DNA of 64,000 nucleotides from Pseudomonas sp. (GCF_030684895.1 NZ_JAUXXP010000059.1:62001-126000), one strand, 5' to 3'; numbered from the stretch's first letter, positions 44,554 through 55,200 are shown. Notes: generated from the sequence alone by a model not told the origin. Program-made: numbers and translations.

Positions 44554-44776
44554 GCGCGTTCCTTTCAGGCTCTACCGAGCCGAGGGTGGGCTTGCAACAG
44601 GTCGCGGATTATAACCAAGACTCAAGCCGCTGTTGACGTATCTTTGTCGGCTGCGCCAAGTCATGGCTGGCGCTGAAACGCCACCAGACCCGAGACACCG
44701 ACACCGCCAGACGCTTTCGTGGCGCACGGGTTGTATGCCACACTGGCCGCCTTTCGGGTTTGCCTGACAAGGATTT

Positions 44777-45577
44777 ATGCACCCTCTGCTACCCAGCCTC
44801 GCCGCTGCCTGCCTTTATGCCGGAGCCGCACTCTATCAAGGCCTGCGCCTGCAACAGCGCAGCACGTCCAACAAGCGCCTGCTGATTGCACTCGGCACAC
44901 TGGCGCTGCTGCTGCACGGCAGCAGCCTGTTTCTGCAGATGTTCGATGCCAGCGGTTTGTCGCTGGACTTCTTCAAGGCCGCCAGCCTGATTGCCGCTGC
45001 GGTTATTCTGCTGACGCTATTGGCCTGCACGCGCATCCCGGTGGAAAACCTGCTGTTGCTGCTGTTCCCCCTGGGTTTTATTACGGTGCTGCTCGCCCAA
45101 TTTATGCCCAGCGGCACCACCCAGGCCATTGATGAAGCGCCCGGCATCCTGGCGCATATCCTGCTGTCGATCACCGCCTACGGCATGCTGACCATTGCGG
45201 TTTTCCAATCGCTGCTCCTGCTGCTGCAGGACCATCAGCTCAAGCACAAGCACCCATCCGGGCTGATCAAGAATTTCCCACCCCTGCAAACCATGGAAAG
45301 CCTGCTGTTTGGCTTTCTCTGGGCCGGCTGGGCGCTGCTGTCGCTCTCGCTGCTGTCTGGCGCGCTGTTTATCAGCGACCTGTTTGCCCAGCACCTGGCG
45401 CATAAAACCATCCTCTCGTGCTTCGCCTGGGTGGTTTTTGCCGTGCTGTTGTGGGGCCGCCACCAACTCGGCTGGCGCGGCCACAAAGCTATTCGCTGGA
45501 CCCTGGCGGGTTTCTGCCTCCTGATGCTGGCCTACTTCGGCAGCAAGTTGGTTCGCGAATTTATCCTGCATATTTGA
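44777..45577 (+). CDS. ypjD: YpjD-like inner-membrane protein of the cytochrome c assembly (CcsA/CcmC) family
   Basis: 266 residues with about eight membrane helices. The second half holds the family's His-containing helices (APGILAHILLSITAYGMLTI; HLAHKTILSCFAWVVFAVLL; WGRHQLGWRGHKAIRWTLAG). Despite the family name, YpjD has not been tied to haem handling. In E. coli it lies between ffh and a CorB-type gene, exactly as here, and has been linked to the magnesium-related CorB/CorC proteins. The stop lies nine bases before the next gene, so the two are likely cotranscribed. Confidence 0.9.
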   Translation: MHPLLPSLAAACLYAGAALYQGLRLQQRSTSNKRLLIALGTLALLLHGSSLFLQMFDASGLSLDFFKAASLIAAAVILLTLLACTRIPVENLLLLLFPLGFITVLLAQFMPSGTTQAIDEAPGILAHILLSITAYGMLTIAVFQSLLLLLQDHQLKHKHPSGLIKNFPPLQTMESLLFGFLWAGWALLSLSLLSGALFISDLFAQHLAHKTILSCFAWVVFAVLLWGRHQLGWRGHKAIRWTLAGFCLLMLAYFGSKLVREFILHI

Positions 45578-45586
45578 GACCCTTCC

Positions 45587-46876
45587 GTGGAAAACGCACA
45601 CCCCGGCTTTCTGTTCGGCTTGCTGATCTTTCTGCTGCTTTGCTCAGCGTTCTTCTCCAGTTCGGAAACCGGCATCCTCAGCCTCAACCGTTACCGCCTC
45701 AAACACCTGACCAAAGAAGGTCATCGCGGAGCAACGCGCGTCAGCGCGCTACTCAGCCGCCCGGACCGCCTGCTCGGCACCATCCTGATCGGCAACAACT
45801 TCGTCAATATTCTCGCCTCCGCCATCGCCACGGTACTGGCCATCAAACTCTGGGGCGAGGCCGGAATCGCCATCGCGACGATCAGCCTGACCCTGGCGCT
45901 GCTGATCTTCGGTGAAATCACCCCCAAGACCCTGGCGGCACTGCACCCGGAGCGGGTCGCCTACCCGTTCAGCCTGCCTCTGCTGGTGCTGCTTAAGCTG
46001 TTCTATCCGCTGGTGGTGCTGCTCGGTTGGATCACCAACGGCCTGCTCAGGCTGCTGGGCGTCGACCCCACCAGCAAAAGCAGCGACAGCCTGTCCACCG
46101 AAGAGCTGCGCAGCGTGGTACGCGAATCTGGCGCCGGCATGCCGAAAAACCGCCAGAACATGCTGCTTGGCATTCTTGACCTTGAGCGGGTGACGGTGGA
46201 TGACATCATGATTCCGCGCAACGAAGTCACCGGCATCAACCTCGACGACGACCTTGAAAGCATCATCAGCCTGCTGACCAACACCACCCACACGCGCCTG
46301 CCGGTGTACCGTACCGACATCAATCAGATCGAAGGCATCGTGCATATGCGCCAGATTGCCCGGCTGCTGACGCACAACGAATTGAGCAAAGAGGCGCTAC
46401 TGGCGGCCTGCAACGAGCCGTACTTCGTCCCCGAAGGCACGCCGCTGTCGACCCAGCTGATCAATTTTCAGAAGCAGAAACGCCGGATTGGCATCGTCGT
46501 CGATGAATACGGCGACGTGATCGGCATCGTTACCCTGGAAGATATCCTCGAAGAAATCGTCGGTGACTTCAGCAACCAGGACACCCTGCGCAGCCCGGAT
46601 ATTCATCCTCAGGAAGACGGCACCCAGGTAATCGATGGCGCCGCCTACATCCGCGAAATCAACAAGGCGCTGGACTGGCACCTGCCCTGCGATGGGCCAA
46701 AGACCCTCAACGGCCTGGTGACAGAGGCATTGGAAAGCATTCCCGATAGCGCCGTGTGCCTGAAGATCGGTCCTTATCGCCTGGAAATTCTGCAGTCTTC
46801 GGAAAACCGGGTAAAAAGTGTACGCGCCTGGCAAGCCAAGCCTAAGGCGCATACCGAGCCGCCGGCGCAAGACTGA
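45587..46876 (+). CDS. yfjD: CNNM/CorB-type transporter: DUF21, CBS pair, CorC/HlyC domain
   Basis: 429 residues starting at GTG 45587. A DUF21 membrane domain with three to four helices (FLFGLLIFLLLCSAFFSSSE, ILIGNNFVNILASAIATVLA, FGEITPKTLAAL) is followed by a CBS pair (about 205-330: IMIPRNEVTGINLDDDLESI, VDEYGDVIGIVTLEDILEEI). A C-terminal transporter-associated domain (VIDGAAYIREINKALDWHLP) ends it. CorB proteins export magnesium or cobalt. The last 35 bases overlap the end of the convergent GDSL-hydrolase gene. Confidence 0.93.
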   Translation: MENAHPGFLFGLLIFLLLCSAFFSSSETGILSLNRYRLKHLTKEGHRGATRVSALLSRPDRLLGTILIGNNFVNILASAIATVLAIKLWGEAGIAIATISLTLALLIFGEITPKTLAALHPERVAYPFSLPLLVLLKLFYPLVVLLGWITNGLLRLLGVDPTSKSSDSLSTEELRSVVRESGAGMPKNRQNMLLGILDLERVTVDDIMIPRNEVTGINLDDDLESIISLLTNTTHTRLPVYRTDINQIEGIVHMRQIARLLTHNELSKEALLAACNEPYFVPEGTPLSTQLINFQKQKRRIGIVVDEYGDVIGIVTLEDILEEIVGDFSNQDTLRSPDIHPQEDGTQVIDGAAYIREINKALDWHLPCDGPKTLNGLVTEALESIPDSAVCLKIGPYRLEILQSSENRVKSVRAWQAKPKAHTEPPAQD

Positions 46877-47582
46877 CGGCCAGCCCCTGCGCCCACACGC
46901 GATAGCCCAGGTCTGAGGGGTGATAACCATCACGCGCCAGGTACTCGGCGGAAAACTCCAGCTCAACCGCGTGGTGCCCCGCCCCCAAGCGACCTGCCAA
47001 CTGGCGCAGGCGCGCATCCAGCAAGCCGGCGCGCATCCCGAGCAAACGCCGCAGCAACCAGGGCAAGGCAGTGAAATGCTGCAGCGGCGGCACACTGCTA
47101 AAGGCCACCCGAGTCCCGCGCGCGGCCAACGCTTCAGCCATCCCGCCCAGCGCAGCCTGCCAACGCGGCAAGGAAGTCAGGTGGGTGGTGTCATTGACGC
47201 CGAACACCAATAACGCCAGATCAAAGGGCTGATCGAGCACCTGCGGCAACAACCGCGCATGCGCCTGCGCAGCGGTGATACCATTTTCGCCACAGGCACG
47301 CCAGGCAACCGGCCGCCCACAATGCGCCGCCAGCGCAGTCGCCAGTTGGCCGACCAACGCTGAATGCAGCTCATCGACACCCACGCCCACCACGGTCGAC
47401 TCGCCCAGCACCAGCAGGCGCAACGGCTCGCCCAGTAAGTCTGCACCAGCCACACCGCTCAGCAACCCTGCGGCAGGCGGTAAACGCAGCGCTTTACGCC
47501 GCGTATATACAGCCAACGGCAGCGCCACCGGTGCCAGCAGCGCCAGCGCTAGCCACCAGACATAGGCGCGCAGTGGATTCAC
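46842..47582 (-). CDS. SGNH/GDSL-type hydrolase, membrane-anchored
   Basis: 246 residues. An N-terminal hydrophobic segment ([20 protein letters not shown]) anchors or exports it. The SGNH blocks are present: block [14 protein letters not shown] with the nucleophile Ser (GDS changed to GES), the Gly of block II in [11 protein letters not shown], block [11 protein letters not shown] and block [11 protein letters not shown] with Asp and His. The substrate (lipid, acetylated sugar or thioester) cannot be told. Its start overlaps the purT stop by four bases, so translation is coupled. Its 3' end overlaps the convergent CorB gene. Confidence 0.88.
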   Translation of the reverse strand: MNPLRAYVWWLALALLAPVALPLAVYTRRKALRLPPAAGLLSGVAGADLLGEPLRLLVLGESTVVGVGVDELHSALVGQLATALAAHCGRPVAWRACGENGITAAQAHARLLPQVLDQPFDLALLVFGVNDTTHLTSLPRWQAALGGMAEALAARGTRVAFSSVPPLQHFTALPWLLRRLLGMRAGLLDARLRQLAGRLGAGHHAVELEFSAEYLARDGYHPSDLGYRVWAQGLAVSLAPAARYAP

Positions 47583-48760
47583 AGCTCAACCTTGACCGCC
47601 TGCGCCGCACGCGTGGCCTTGGCCCGCGCAGCCTGCAATGACTCATCTCGCGCCAGCGCCACACCCATACGCCGCTGACCGCTGACTTCCGGCTTGCCGA
47701 ACAGCCGCAAAGCGGTATCCGGTTCAGCCAGAGCCGCCGCCAGATTGCCGAAGCTGACCTGCTGCGACTCGCCCTCGACCAGTATCACCGCAGAGGCGGA
47801 CGGGCCGAACTGACGAATCGCCGGAATCGGCAAACCGAGAATTGCCCGCGCATGCAAAGCGAATTCGGACAGATCCTGAGAAATCAGGGTGACCAAACCG
47901 GTGTCGTGCGGGCGTGGCGAGATTTCGCAGAACCATACCTGATCCCCTTTCACGAACAGCTCAACGCCAAACAGCCCACGCCCACCCAGCGACTCGGTAA
48001 CCGCCAGGGCGATGCGCTCAGCCTCGGCCTGAGCCTTGGCACTCATCGGCTGCGGCTGCCAGGACTCCTGATAGTCGCCCTTTACCTGACGATGACCAAC
48101 AGGCGCGCAGAAGGTAGTGCCGCCGCTGTGGCGCACGGTGAGCAAGGCAATTTCATAATCAAAATCGATAAAGCCCTCGACTATCACTCGGCCCTTGCCA
48201 GCGCGGCCACCGGCCTGGGCGTAATCCCAGGCAGCTTGCAGATCATCCAGGCTTTTCAGCACTGATTGGCCCTTGCCGGAAGAGCTCATGATCGGTTTGA
48301 TCAGGCAGGGGAAGCCGATGCTCTCGACTGCGGCGCGGCACTGCTCGAAGGAGTCGGCAAACTGATAAGGCGAGGTCGGCAGGCCCAGCTCTTCGGCGGC
48401 CAGCCGGCGAATGCCTTCACGGTTCATGGTCAGCTGCGCGGCGCGGGCGCTGGGGATCACGGTAAAGCCTTCATTCTCCAGCTCAACCAGGGTCGCGGTG
48501 GCGATGGCTTCAATTTCCGGCACGATATAGTGCGGCTGCTCCAGTTCGATCACCGCCCGCAGCGCGGCGCCGTCGAGCATATTGATCACATGGCTGCGAT
48601 GCGCCACCTGCATAGCAGGGGCATTGGCGTAGCGATCCACGGCGATCACCTCGACGCCGAGCCTTTGCAGCTCGATCACCACTTCCTTGCCCAGCTCGCC
48701 AGAGCCACACAACAGCACACGGGTCGCGCTCGGCGACAAAGGGGTTCCGATACGGGGCAT
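47579..48760 (-). CDS. purT: Phosphoribosylglycinamide formyltransferase 2 (formate-dependent)
   Basis: 393 residues, the PurT length. An ATP-grasp enzyme that makes formyl-GAR from GAR, ATP and formate, replacing the folate-dependent PurN step. N-terminal [23 protein letters not shown]-grasp core [20 protein letters not shown] and [40 protein letters not shown] is diagnostic. Other purine genes in the window (purL, guaA, guaB) are not in the same operon. The 27-base gap to the upstream DUF1289 gene suggests cotranscription. Confidence 0.97.
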   Translation of the reverse strand: MPRIGTPLSPSATRVLLCGSGELGKEVVIELQRLGVEVIAVDRYANAPAMQVAHRSHVINMLDGAALRAVIELEQPHYIVPEIEAIATATLVELENEGFTVIPSARAAQLTMNREGIRRLAAEELGLPTSPYQFADSFEQCRAAVESIGFPCLIKPIMSSSGKGQSVLKSLDDLQAAWDYAQAGGRAGKGRVIVEGFIDFDYEIALLTVRHSGGTTFCAPVGHRQVKGDYQESWQPQPMSAKAQAEAERIALAVTESLGGRGLFGVELFVKGDQVWFCEISPRPHDTGLVTLISQDLSEFALHARAILGLPIPAIRQFGPSASAVILVEGESQQVSFGNLAAALAEPDTALRLFGKPEVSGQRRMGVALARDESLQAARAKATRAAQAVKVEL

Positions 48761-48787
48761 GGTGAATCCTCAAACTGATCAGGAAAG

Positions 48788-48979
48788 TTACAGCAGAATG
48801 CCTTTAGCCTTGGCCCGCTCATGACACTGCACCAACACCTCACGGCGCTCAGCGTTATCCATCAGGCTCCAGCGAGTGATTTCGGCGACCGAGCGCTGGC
48901 AGCCAATACAGATATCTTCATCGTCCAGCGCGCAGACATGCACGCAGGGCGAGGCGAGCGGACGCTCCTGCGGCTGCAT
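48788..48979 (-). CDS. DUF1289 small Cys-rich protein
   Basis: 63 residues with four Cys in the DUF1289 pattern (SPCVHVCALDDEDICIGCQR), followed by WSLMDNAERREVLVQC. The four Cys could bind a metal or an iron-sulfur cluster. Starting at ATG 48979, it overlaps the gamma-carbonic anhydrase stop as TGATG; a TTG one codon earlier is possible. The function is unknown. Confidence 0.88.
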   Translation of the reverse strand: MQPQERPLASPCVHVCALDDEDICIGCQRSVAEITRWSLMDNAERREVLVQCHERAKAKGILL

Positions 48980-49503
48980 CAATCGTCCTGCTCCTGCAGA
49001 TCACGGGCATAGCGCTGGGCGTTGTGCACGTAATGGGCGGCGCTGGCTTCGAGCATCTTCTTCTGCGGCTCGGTCAGTTCGCGCACCACTTTGCCGGGCG
49101 AGCCCATGACCAGCGAACCATCGGGAATGTCCTTGCCTTCACCGATCAGGCTGTTGGCGCCGATGATGCAGTACTTGCCGATTTTCGCGCCGTTAAGGAT
49201 CACCGCATTGATGCCGATCAGGCTGTAATCGCCCACCGTGCAACCGTGCAGCATGGCGTTGTGGCCAATGGTCACGCCGGTACCGATACTCAGCGGGAAG
49301 CCCATATCGGTGTGCATCACGGTGCCGTCCTGCACATTGCTGTTCTCGCCGATATGAATCAGCTCGTTGTCGCCGCGCAGCACGGCGTTAAACCACACGC
49401 TGGCCCCCGGTTCTAATTTGACCTTGCCGACCAGCGTGGCATTCGGTGCAACCCAGCTGTCGGCATGGACCTCGACATGGGACGAACCCAGACGGTACTT
49501 CAT
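48979..49503 (-). CDS. Gamma-class carbonic anhydrase-like protein (left-handed beta helix)
   Basis: 174 residues made of hexapeptide repeats ([40 protein letters not shown]) and a C-terminal helix. The three zinc-ligand His positions are recognisable in VMHTD and GHNAMLH. Relatives are E. coli YrdA and PaaY; many are zinc proteins with weak or no carbonic anhydrase activity, and some are thioesterases. It lies 18 bases downstream of a Nudix gene and overlaps DUF1289. Confidence 0.9.
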   Translation of the reverse strand: MKYRLGSSHVEVHADSWVAPNATLVGKVKLEPGASVWFNAVLRGDNELIHIGENSNVQDGTVMHTDMGFPLSIGTGVTIGHNAMLHGCTVGDYSLIGINAVILNGAKIGKYCIIGANSLIGEGKDIPDGSLVMGSPGKVVRELTEPQKKMLEASAAHYVHNAQRYARDLQEQDD

Positions 49504-49521
49504 GGATGCTTCCTCATAAGC

Positions 49522-50127
49522 TCAGGTGAGCTTGATAAAGTGCTCGGGCGGCTGGTGCATATCGATATGCACATCGTCGAACACCAGGTTGACCAACTCG
49601 ATCAGCATGATCGCCGTCAGCCCCCAGATTTTATATTCGCCATAACGGTAACTCGGCACATACCAGCTGCGCCCGAGGTAATCGATACGGTGGGTGGTTT
49701 CCCGCGGATCGTTGCGAAAGAACGCCAGCGGCACGGCAAATACCGCGGCAATCTCACCGTCGTTGGGCTTGTACTCGACAAAATCCGGCACCAGGCCAAC
49801 ATAGGGCGTGACCTGAATACCGTGACGCGACACCAGGGTGCTAAGCGGCCCGATAACCTCGACCAACCCAGGCGGCAAGCCGATTTCCTCTTCCGCCTCG
49901 CGCAAGGCGGTCTCGATCAAATCGGCATCTTCCGGGTCACGCCGGCCACCGGGAAACGCCACCTCACCACCGTGGGTGGACAAACCGCTGGCGCGCAAGG
50001 TCAGCACCACTTCCGGTTCGTCGCTGCGGGTGACGGGCACCAGCACTGCGGCCTCAGGGTAACGCTTGTCGGTCTGCAGAATGTGCGGGCTATAGCCGCG
50101 CATGCGATGGAGCAACTCGTCCAGCAT
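49522..50127 (-). CDS. Nudix hydrolase, CoA pyrophosphatase type
   Basis: 201 residues. The UPF0035-type opening (EAAVLVPVTRSDEPEVVLTL) precedes a full Nudix box GGRRDPEDADLIETALREAE followed by EEIGL. Enzymes of this group split CoA and its derivatives into phosphopantetheine and 3',5'-ADP. Downstream YLGRSWYVPSYRYGEYKIWG is typical. ATG 50127 gives the family N-terminus; 27 more upstream codons are open but not conserved-looking. First gene of a leftward set with the gamma-CA and DUF1289 genes, divergent from a second Nudix gene. Confidence 0.92.
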   Translation of the reverse strand: MLDELLHRMRGYSPHILQTDKRYPEAAVLVPVTRSDEPEVVLTLRASGLSTHGGEVAFPGGRRDPEDADLIETALREAEEEIGLPPGLVEVIGPLSTLVSRHGIQVTPYVGLVPDFVEYKPNDGEIAAVFAVPLAFFRNDPRETTHRIDYLGRSWYVPSYRYGEYKIWGLTAIMLIELVNLVFDDVHIDMHQPPEHFIKLT

Positions 50128-50289
50128 GGGGATTCTCAGTCTTTTATTCTGCGTTCGATCATGGCACGAAAGCAGCGCACGGCCCAAGCCCCACGCCGCT
50201 GGCTGCAATCATTCAGGCGCTCGATAAACCCCGCTTGCCGAGCACACAACACGCGCGCCAAGATAGCTGACACGCAGCGAGGGTCTGGC

Positions 50290-50847
50290 ATGAAGTTCTG
50301 TAGCAACTGTGGCGGCGCGATCAGCCACATCATCCCGCAGGGCGACAACCGCCTGCGCCACGTCTGCGCGCAGTGCCAGACCGTGCATTATCAAAACCCG
50401 CGAATCATTGCCGGCTGCCTGCCGGTGTGGGGCGAACAGGTGCTGCTGTGCCGCCGCGCTATCGAGCCACGGCGCGGCTACTGGACCCTGCCGGCCGGGT
50501 TTATGGAGAACGGCGAAACCCTGGAGCAGGCCGCCGCCCGCGAAACCCATGAAGAAGCCTGCGCGCGGGTGCGCAGCCTGAGCCTCTATACCCTATTCGA
50601 CCTGCCGCACATCAATCAGGTGTATATGCTGTTTCGCGCCGAGCTGGTCGACCTGGACTTTGCCCCGGGCGAAGAGAGCCTTGAGGTTCAGCTATTTCAC
50701 GAACAGGATATCCCCTGGTCAGAGCTGGCTTTCCCGACCATCGGGCGTACCTTAGAATGCTACTTCGCCGACCGCCTACAGCAGCACTACCCGGTCCGCA
50801 ACGAGCCGCTCGAAGCCTTGCGCGCACATTATAAGAAAGCCTTTTGA
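50290..50847 (+). CDS. Nudix hydrolase with N-terminal zinc ribbon
   Basis: 185 residues. A four-Cys zinc ribbon (MKFCSNCGGAIS and RHVCAQCQTVHYQNP) precedes a Nudix domain, the layout of a short NudC-like ADP-ribose or NADH pyrophosphatase relative. The Nudix box is GFMENGETLEQAAARETHEE. ATG 50290 has GAGGG upstream. It is three bases from the L,D-transpeptidase gene. The substrate is not determined by sequence. Confidence 0.9.
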   Translation: MKFCSNCGGAISHIIPQGDNRLRHVCAQCQTVHYQNPRIIAGCLPVWGEQVLLCRRAIEPRRGYWTLPAGFMENGETLEQAAARETHEEACARVRSLSLYTLFDLPHINQVYMLFRAELVDLDFAPGEESLEVQLFHEQDIPWSELAFPTIGRTLECYFADRLQQHYPVRNEPLEALRAHYKKAF

Positions 50848-50850
50848 TCC

Positions 50851-51366
50851 ATGGGAATTACGATGCGCTGGTTGTTCGCCCTACTCTGCCTGACCGTTGC
50901 CCTGACTGGCCACGCCAGCAGCACCCCGCCCCTTAATGGCAAAACCATAGACAAAGTGCTGGTGGTCAAATCCGAACGCAAGCTGCACCTGATCAGCCGC
51001 GGCGACACACTCAAGTCCTACCGAGTATCCCTGGGCAAACAACCTGAAGGGGCCAAACAACGCGAAGGCGACCGGCGCACCCCGGAAGGCTTCTACTGGA
51101 TCGACTGGCGCAAGACCAGCGACAAGTACAACTTGTCCATGCACATCTCCTACCCCAACGCCCGCGACCAAGCGCAAGCCCGCGCCAAAGGCGTACCGGC
51201 CGGCGGCATGATCATGATCCACGGCACCCCGCTGGACGAGGAATATCCCGAATGGTTCTTCCACACCCTGGACTGGACCGAAGGCTGCATCGCCATGAAG
51301 AACACCGACATGCGCGAGATCTGGGCCCTGGTCAAAGACGGCACACTGATCGAAATCAGACCCTGA
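50851..51366 (+). CDS. L,D-transpeptidase (YkuD domain), YafK-like
   Basis: 171 residues. A signal peptide (MRWLFALLCLTVALTGHASS) precedes one YkuD domain: KVLVVKSERKLHLISRGDTL, then RRTPEGFYWIDWRKTSDKYN, IMIHGTPLDEEYPEW with the active-site His and TEGCIAMKNTDMREIW with the catalytic Cys. Family members crosslink peptidoglycan, attach lipoproteins or, for YafK/DpaA, detach them. Two starts are possible: ATG 50851, or ATG 50863 with GGGAA five bases before it. A strong terminator follows. Confidence 0.92.
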   Translation: MGITMRWLFALLCLTVALTGHASSTPPLNGKTIDKVLVVKSERKLHLISRGDTLKSYRVSLGKQPEGAKQREGDRRTPEGFYWIDWRKTSDKYNLSMHISYPNARDQAQARAKGVPAGGMIMIHGTPLDEEYPEWFFHTLDWTEGCIAMKNTDMREIWALVKDGTLIEIRP

Positions 51367-51380
51367 CCAGCAGACACAAA

Positions 51381-51406
51381 AAAGGCGCCTTAGAGGCGCC
51401 TTTTTT
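51381..51406. terminator. Bidirectional intrinsic terminator
   Basis: Perfect stem AAAGGCGCC / GGCGCCTTT, loop TTAGA, with T-runs on both strands. It separates the rightward L,D-transpeptidase gene from the leftward YqfO-like gene. Confidence 0.9.
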
Positions 51407-51411
51407 ATGAG

Positions 51412-51729
51412 TTAGAACTGGATATCCGACAGCCGCCACACCTCAAAAGCCGGCGTCTCGTAGGGATGCTGCTTCTTCATGGCCTTGACGGCATCATGAA
51501 TCAGCTCATCGGCCACCACCATCTCGACTTTCCACTCTGCCACCTGCTCAACCTGCCCTGGCTGGCCGAGAAATGGCTGACTGCCTTCCAGAGCGCGGAA
51601 CTGGCCCTGCCCCAAGGTCTGCCAACAACACTGATCGTACTGACCGATACGTCCGCCACCGGCGCTGAATACCGCGTTCTTCACGGCATCCAGATGAGTT
51701 TCAGGCACATAAAAGCACAGCTTGTACAT
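51412..51729 (-). CDS. YqfO/NIF3 insert-domain-like protein
   Basis: 105 residues matching the small ferredoxin-like insert found inside NIF3/YqfO proteins, here as a separate protein: MYKLCFYVPETHLDAVKNAV, FSAGGGRIGQYDQCCWQTLG and a C-terminal AMKKQHPYETPAFEVWRL. The HPYETPAFEV ending is diagnostic. Fold relatives bind metals or nucleotides, but the free-standing form has no known role. ATG 51729 gives the family start; the open frame runs 21 codons further. Confidence 0.9.
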   Translation of the reverse strand: MYKLCFYVPETHLDAVKNAVFSAGGGRIGQYDQCCWQTLGQGQFRALEGSQPFLGQPGQVEQVAEWKVEMVVADELIHDAVKAMKKQHPYETPAFEVWRLSDIQF

Positions 51730-51887
51730 CGAAGTCTCCGCCGGCAAGACTGATAAAAACAGTTGGATAATGATGCCACACAATAATGGCATTTTGCCTT
51801 ATCGGGTATTCGCGCAGCCCATCACACTTGCACCCTATGACCGGATAATGTGCTGCGTGTTCAACCTATTAGCGCCATCAGCTAGAC

Positions 51888-52154
51888 CTACAGGCCGCGC
51901 CAGAAACGCCGCCAGCGGGCCTTGAAGCCGCTTACCGGCTGGTTATGGCTACCATCACAGTAAGGTAGACGTTGCGAGCGAGCGCAACGGCAAAGCAGCA
52001 GAAACTGCTCACGTTCAGGCTGTAGTTCAAGCACATCAGGGCAGGCAGAAACACAATCGGGAAGCTGGGACGAACGCCCGCAGCGGCACAGCAGCAAGGT
52101 ATCGCCAGATTTGACCTGGCGCACCTCAGGCAGAACAGAGTCTTGCGGATTCAC
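51888..52154 (-). CDS. CDGSH iron-sulfur domain protein
   Basis: 88 residues starting at GTG 52154. The C-terminal half has an intact CDGSH motif (LLLCRCARSQRLPYCDGSHN), the three Cys and one His that hold a labile 2Fe-2S cluster. The N-terminal half has a degenerate copy (LLLCRCGRSSQLPDCVSACP) that keeps the CxC and third Cys but has lost GSH. Prokaryotic CDGSH proteins often carry two such motifs. Role unknown; redox or iron-sulfur transfer is usual speculation. Confidence 0.9.
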   Translation of the reverse strand: MNPQDSVLPEVRQVKSGDTLLLCRCGRSSQLPDCVSACPDVLELQPEREQFLLLCRCARSQRLPYCDGSHNQPVSGFKARWRRFWRGL

Positions 52155-52156
52155 AC

Positions 52157-52205
52157 GCCCTCTCCCGCCCTTAGGGCACCCTCTCCCACAAGCGGGAGAG
52201 GGTCA
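52157..52205. repeat. Palindromic repeat CCCTCTCCC / GGGAGAGGG
   Basis: CACCCTCTCCCAC followed by AAGCGGGAGAGGGT forms a hairpin at about 52180-52203, with an extra CCCTCTCCCGCCC before it. It lies between purL and the CDGSH gene and may terminate purL transcription. Such CCTCTCCC palindromes are common intergenic repeats in pseudomonads. Confidence 0.6.
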
Positions 52206-52230
52206 GCAGAGGGCCGCATTGCGGCCGCTG

Positions 52231-55200
52231 TTAATCCACCCACACGCGAGCGTTGCGGAACATCCGCAGCCAGCCGGCATCTTCCTGCCAGTCATCCGGC
52301 TTCCAGGAGTTCTGCACGGCGCGGAACACCCGCTCCGGGTGCGGCATCATGATGGTCACGCGGCCGTCGCGGCTGGTCAGACCGGTGATCCCGCGCGGCG
52401 AACCGTTGGGGTTGGCCGGGTAGGTTTCGGTGACCTTGCCGTGGTTGTCGATAAAGCGCATGGCCACGCAGCCGGACAGATCGGCTTCGAGCAGAGCTTC
52501 CTCGTTCTCGAACTCGGCATGCCCTTCACCGTGGGCGATGGCGATTGGCATGCGCGAACCGGCCATGCCACGCAGGAAGATCGACGCCGACTCCTGCACC
52601 TGGACCATGGCCACGCGCGCCTCGAACTGCTCGGAACGGTTACGCACGAAATGCGGCCAGAACTCGGTGCCAGGGATCAGCTCGTGCAGGTTGCTCATCA
52701 TCTGGCAGCCGTTGCACACGCCGAGACTGAAGCTGTCCTTGCGCTCGAAGAACGCCTGGAAGCCGTCACGGGCGCGGCTGTTGAACAGGATCGACTTGGC
52801 CCAGCCCTCGCCAGCACCGAGCACGTCGCCGTAGGAGAAGCCGCCGCAGGCGACCAGACCCTTGAACTCGTCCAGGCTGACGCGGCCACTGAGGATGTCG
52901 CTCATATGCACGTCGATCGCGTTGAAGCCCGCGCGGTCGAAGGCCGCAGCCATTTCCACCTGACCGTTGACGCCCTGCTCACGCAGCACGGCGATCTGCG
53001 GACGTACACCCTTGCGGATATACGGCGCACTGATGTCCTGATTGACGTCGAAGCTGAGCTTGGCCGACAACCCTGGGTTTTCCTCGTCGAGGATGGTGTC
53101 GAACTCCTGCTCGGCACACTGCACGTTGTCGCGCAGACGCTGAATCTGGTAGCTGGTTTGCGCCCACTGGCGCTGCAGCAAGCGGCGCTGGCCGCCGAAT
53201 ACCGGCTGACCGTTGAAGCTGATTGCCACGTCGTCGCTGTTGACCGGCTGACCGATCACCGCCACGCAGTCGCCTAGACCGGCAGCGCTGAACTGCGCCA
53301 GCACTTCCGGGGTGGCGTCCTGATGCACCTGAATCACTGCGCCCAACTCTTCGTTGAACAGCACAGCGGCCAGCTCAGCGCTGTTATCGGCCAAGGCGTC
53401 GAGGAACAGGTTGAGACCGCAATGACCGGCAAACGCCATCTCCAGCGCGGTCACCATCAAGCCACCGTCGGAACGGTCGTGGTAAGCGAGGATATGACCG
53501 TCAGCATTCAGACCCTGGATTACCGCAAAGAAGGCTTTGAGGTCTTCGGCGTCATCCACATCCGGCGCCTGGGTGCCGAGCTTGCCGTAAACCTGGGTGA
53601 GGATCGAGGCGCCCATACGGTTCTGTCCACGGCCCAGGTCGATCAGGATCAGGTCGGTTTCGCCCTTGTCCATGCGCAGTTGCGGGGTCAGAGTCTTGCG
53701 AATATCGCTGACAGGAGCAAAGCCAGTCACCACAAGCGACAGCGGCGAGGTCACACTCTTATCCGTGCCCTCGTCGCGCCATTGGGTTTTCATCGACATC
53801 GAGTCCTTGCCCACCGGGATGGTGATGCCCAGCTCCGGACACAGCTGCATGCCGACCGCTTTCACGGTGTCGTACAGGCGCGCGTCTTCGCCTGGGTGGC
53901 CGGCAGCGGCCATCCAGTTGGCGGACAGTTTGATGTCGGAGAGCTTTTCGATGCGCGATGCGGCCAGGTTGGTCAGCGTCTCGCCAATCGCCATGCGCCC
54001 GGAGGCCGCAGCATCCAGCAGCGCCAGCGGTGTGCGCTCGCCCATGGCCATGGCTTCACCGGTGTAGACGTCGAAGCTGGTGGCAGTCACAGCACAATCG
54101 GCCACCGGCACCTGCCACGGGCCAACCATCTGGTCACGGGCAACCAGACCGGTAATGGTGCGGTCGCCGATGGTGATCAGGAAGCTCTTGCTGGCCACGG
54201 CTGGGTGATGCAGCACGCGGGTAACGGCTTCGTCGATGGCCAGGGTGCTGGCATCGAAATCATCGCCCAGTTCAGCTTCGCGAGCAGCCGAACGGTGCAT
54301 GCGTGGCGGCTTGCCCAGCAGCACCTCCAGTGGCATGTCCACCGGAGTGTTGGCGAAATGGCTGTCGGTCACGGTCAGGTGGGCTTCTTCGGTAGCCTCA
54401 CCGACCACGGCAAACGGGCAACGCTCGCGTTCACAGATCGCCTTGAAGCGCTCGAAATCGACGGCGCTGACGGCCAGTACGTAGCGCTCCTGGGACTCGT
54501 TGCTCCAGATCTCGTGCGGCGCCATGCCCGGTTCGTCATTCGGCACGTTGCGCAGTTCGAAGCGGCCACCGCGGCCACCGTCATTGACCAGCTCGGGGAA
54601 GGCGTTGGAAATACCACCGGCACCAACGTCGTGGATAAAGGCGATAGGGTTGTGGTCACCCAGCTGCCAGCAACGGTCGATCACCTCCTGGCAGCGGCGC
54701 TCCATTTCCGGGTTTTCGCGCTGTACCGAGGCGAAGTCCAGGTCAGCCGAGCTGGCACCGGTAGCGACCGAGGACGCGGCGCCGCCGCCCAGGCCAATCA
54801 GCATGGCTGGGCCACCGAGCACGATCAGCTTGGCGCCCACAGTGATCTCGCCCTTCTGCACGTGATCTGCACGGATATTGCCCATGCCACCGGCGAGCAT
54901 GATCGGCTTGTGATAGCCGCGCACTTCTTCGCCGCGCGGGGTCTGGATCGCCTGCTCGAAGGTACGGAAGTAGCCAGTCAGGGCCGGACGGCCGAACTCG
55001 TTGTTGAACGCCGCGCCGCCCAGCGGGCCTTCAATCATGATGTCCAGCGCAGTAACGATGCGCTCGGGCTTGCCATAGGGCACTTCCCAGGGCTGCTCGA
55101 AACCGGGGATGTTCAGGTTGGATACGGTGAAACCGGTGAGGCCTGCTTTCGGCTTGGCACCACGGCCGGTGGCACCTTCGTCACGAATCTCGCCACCGGA

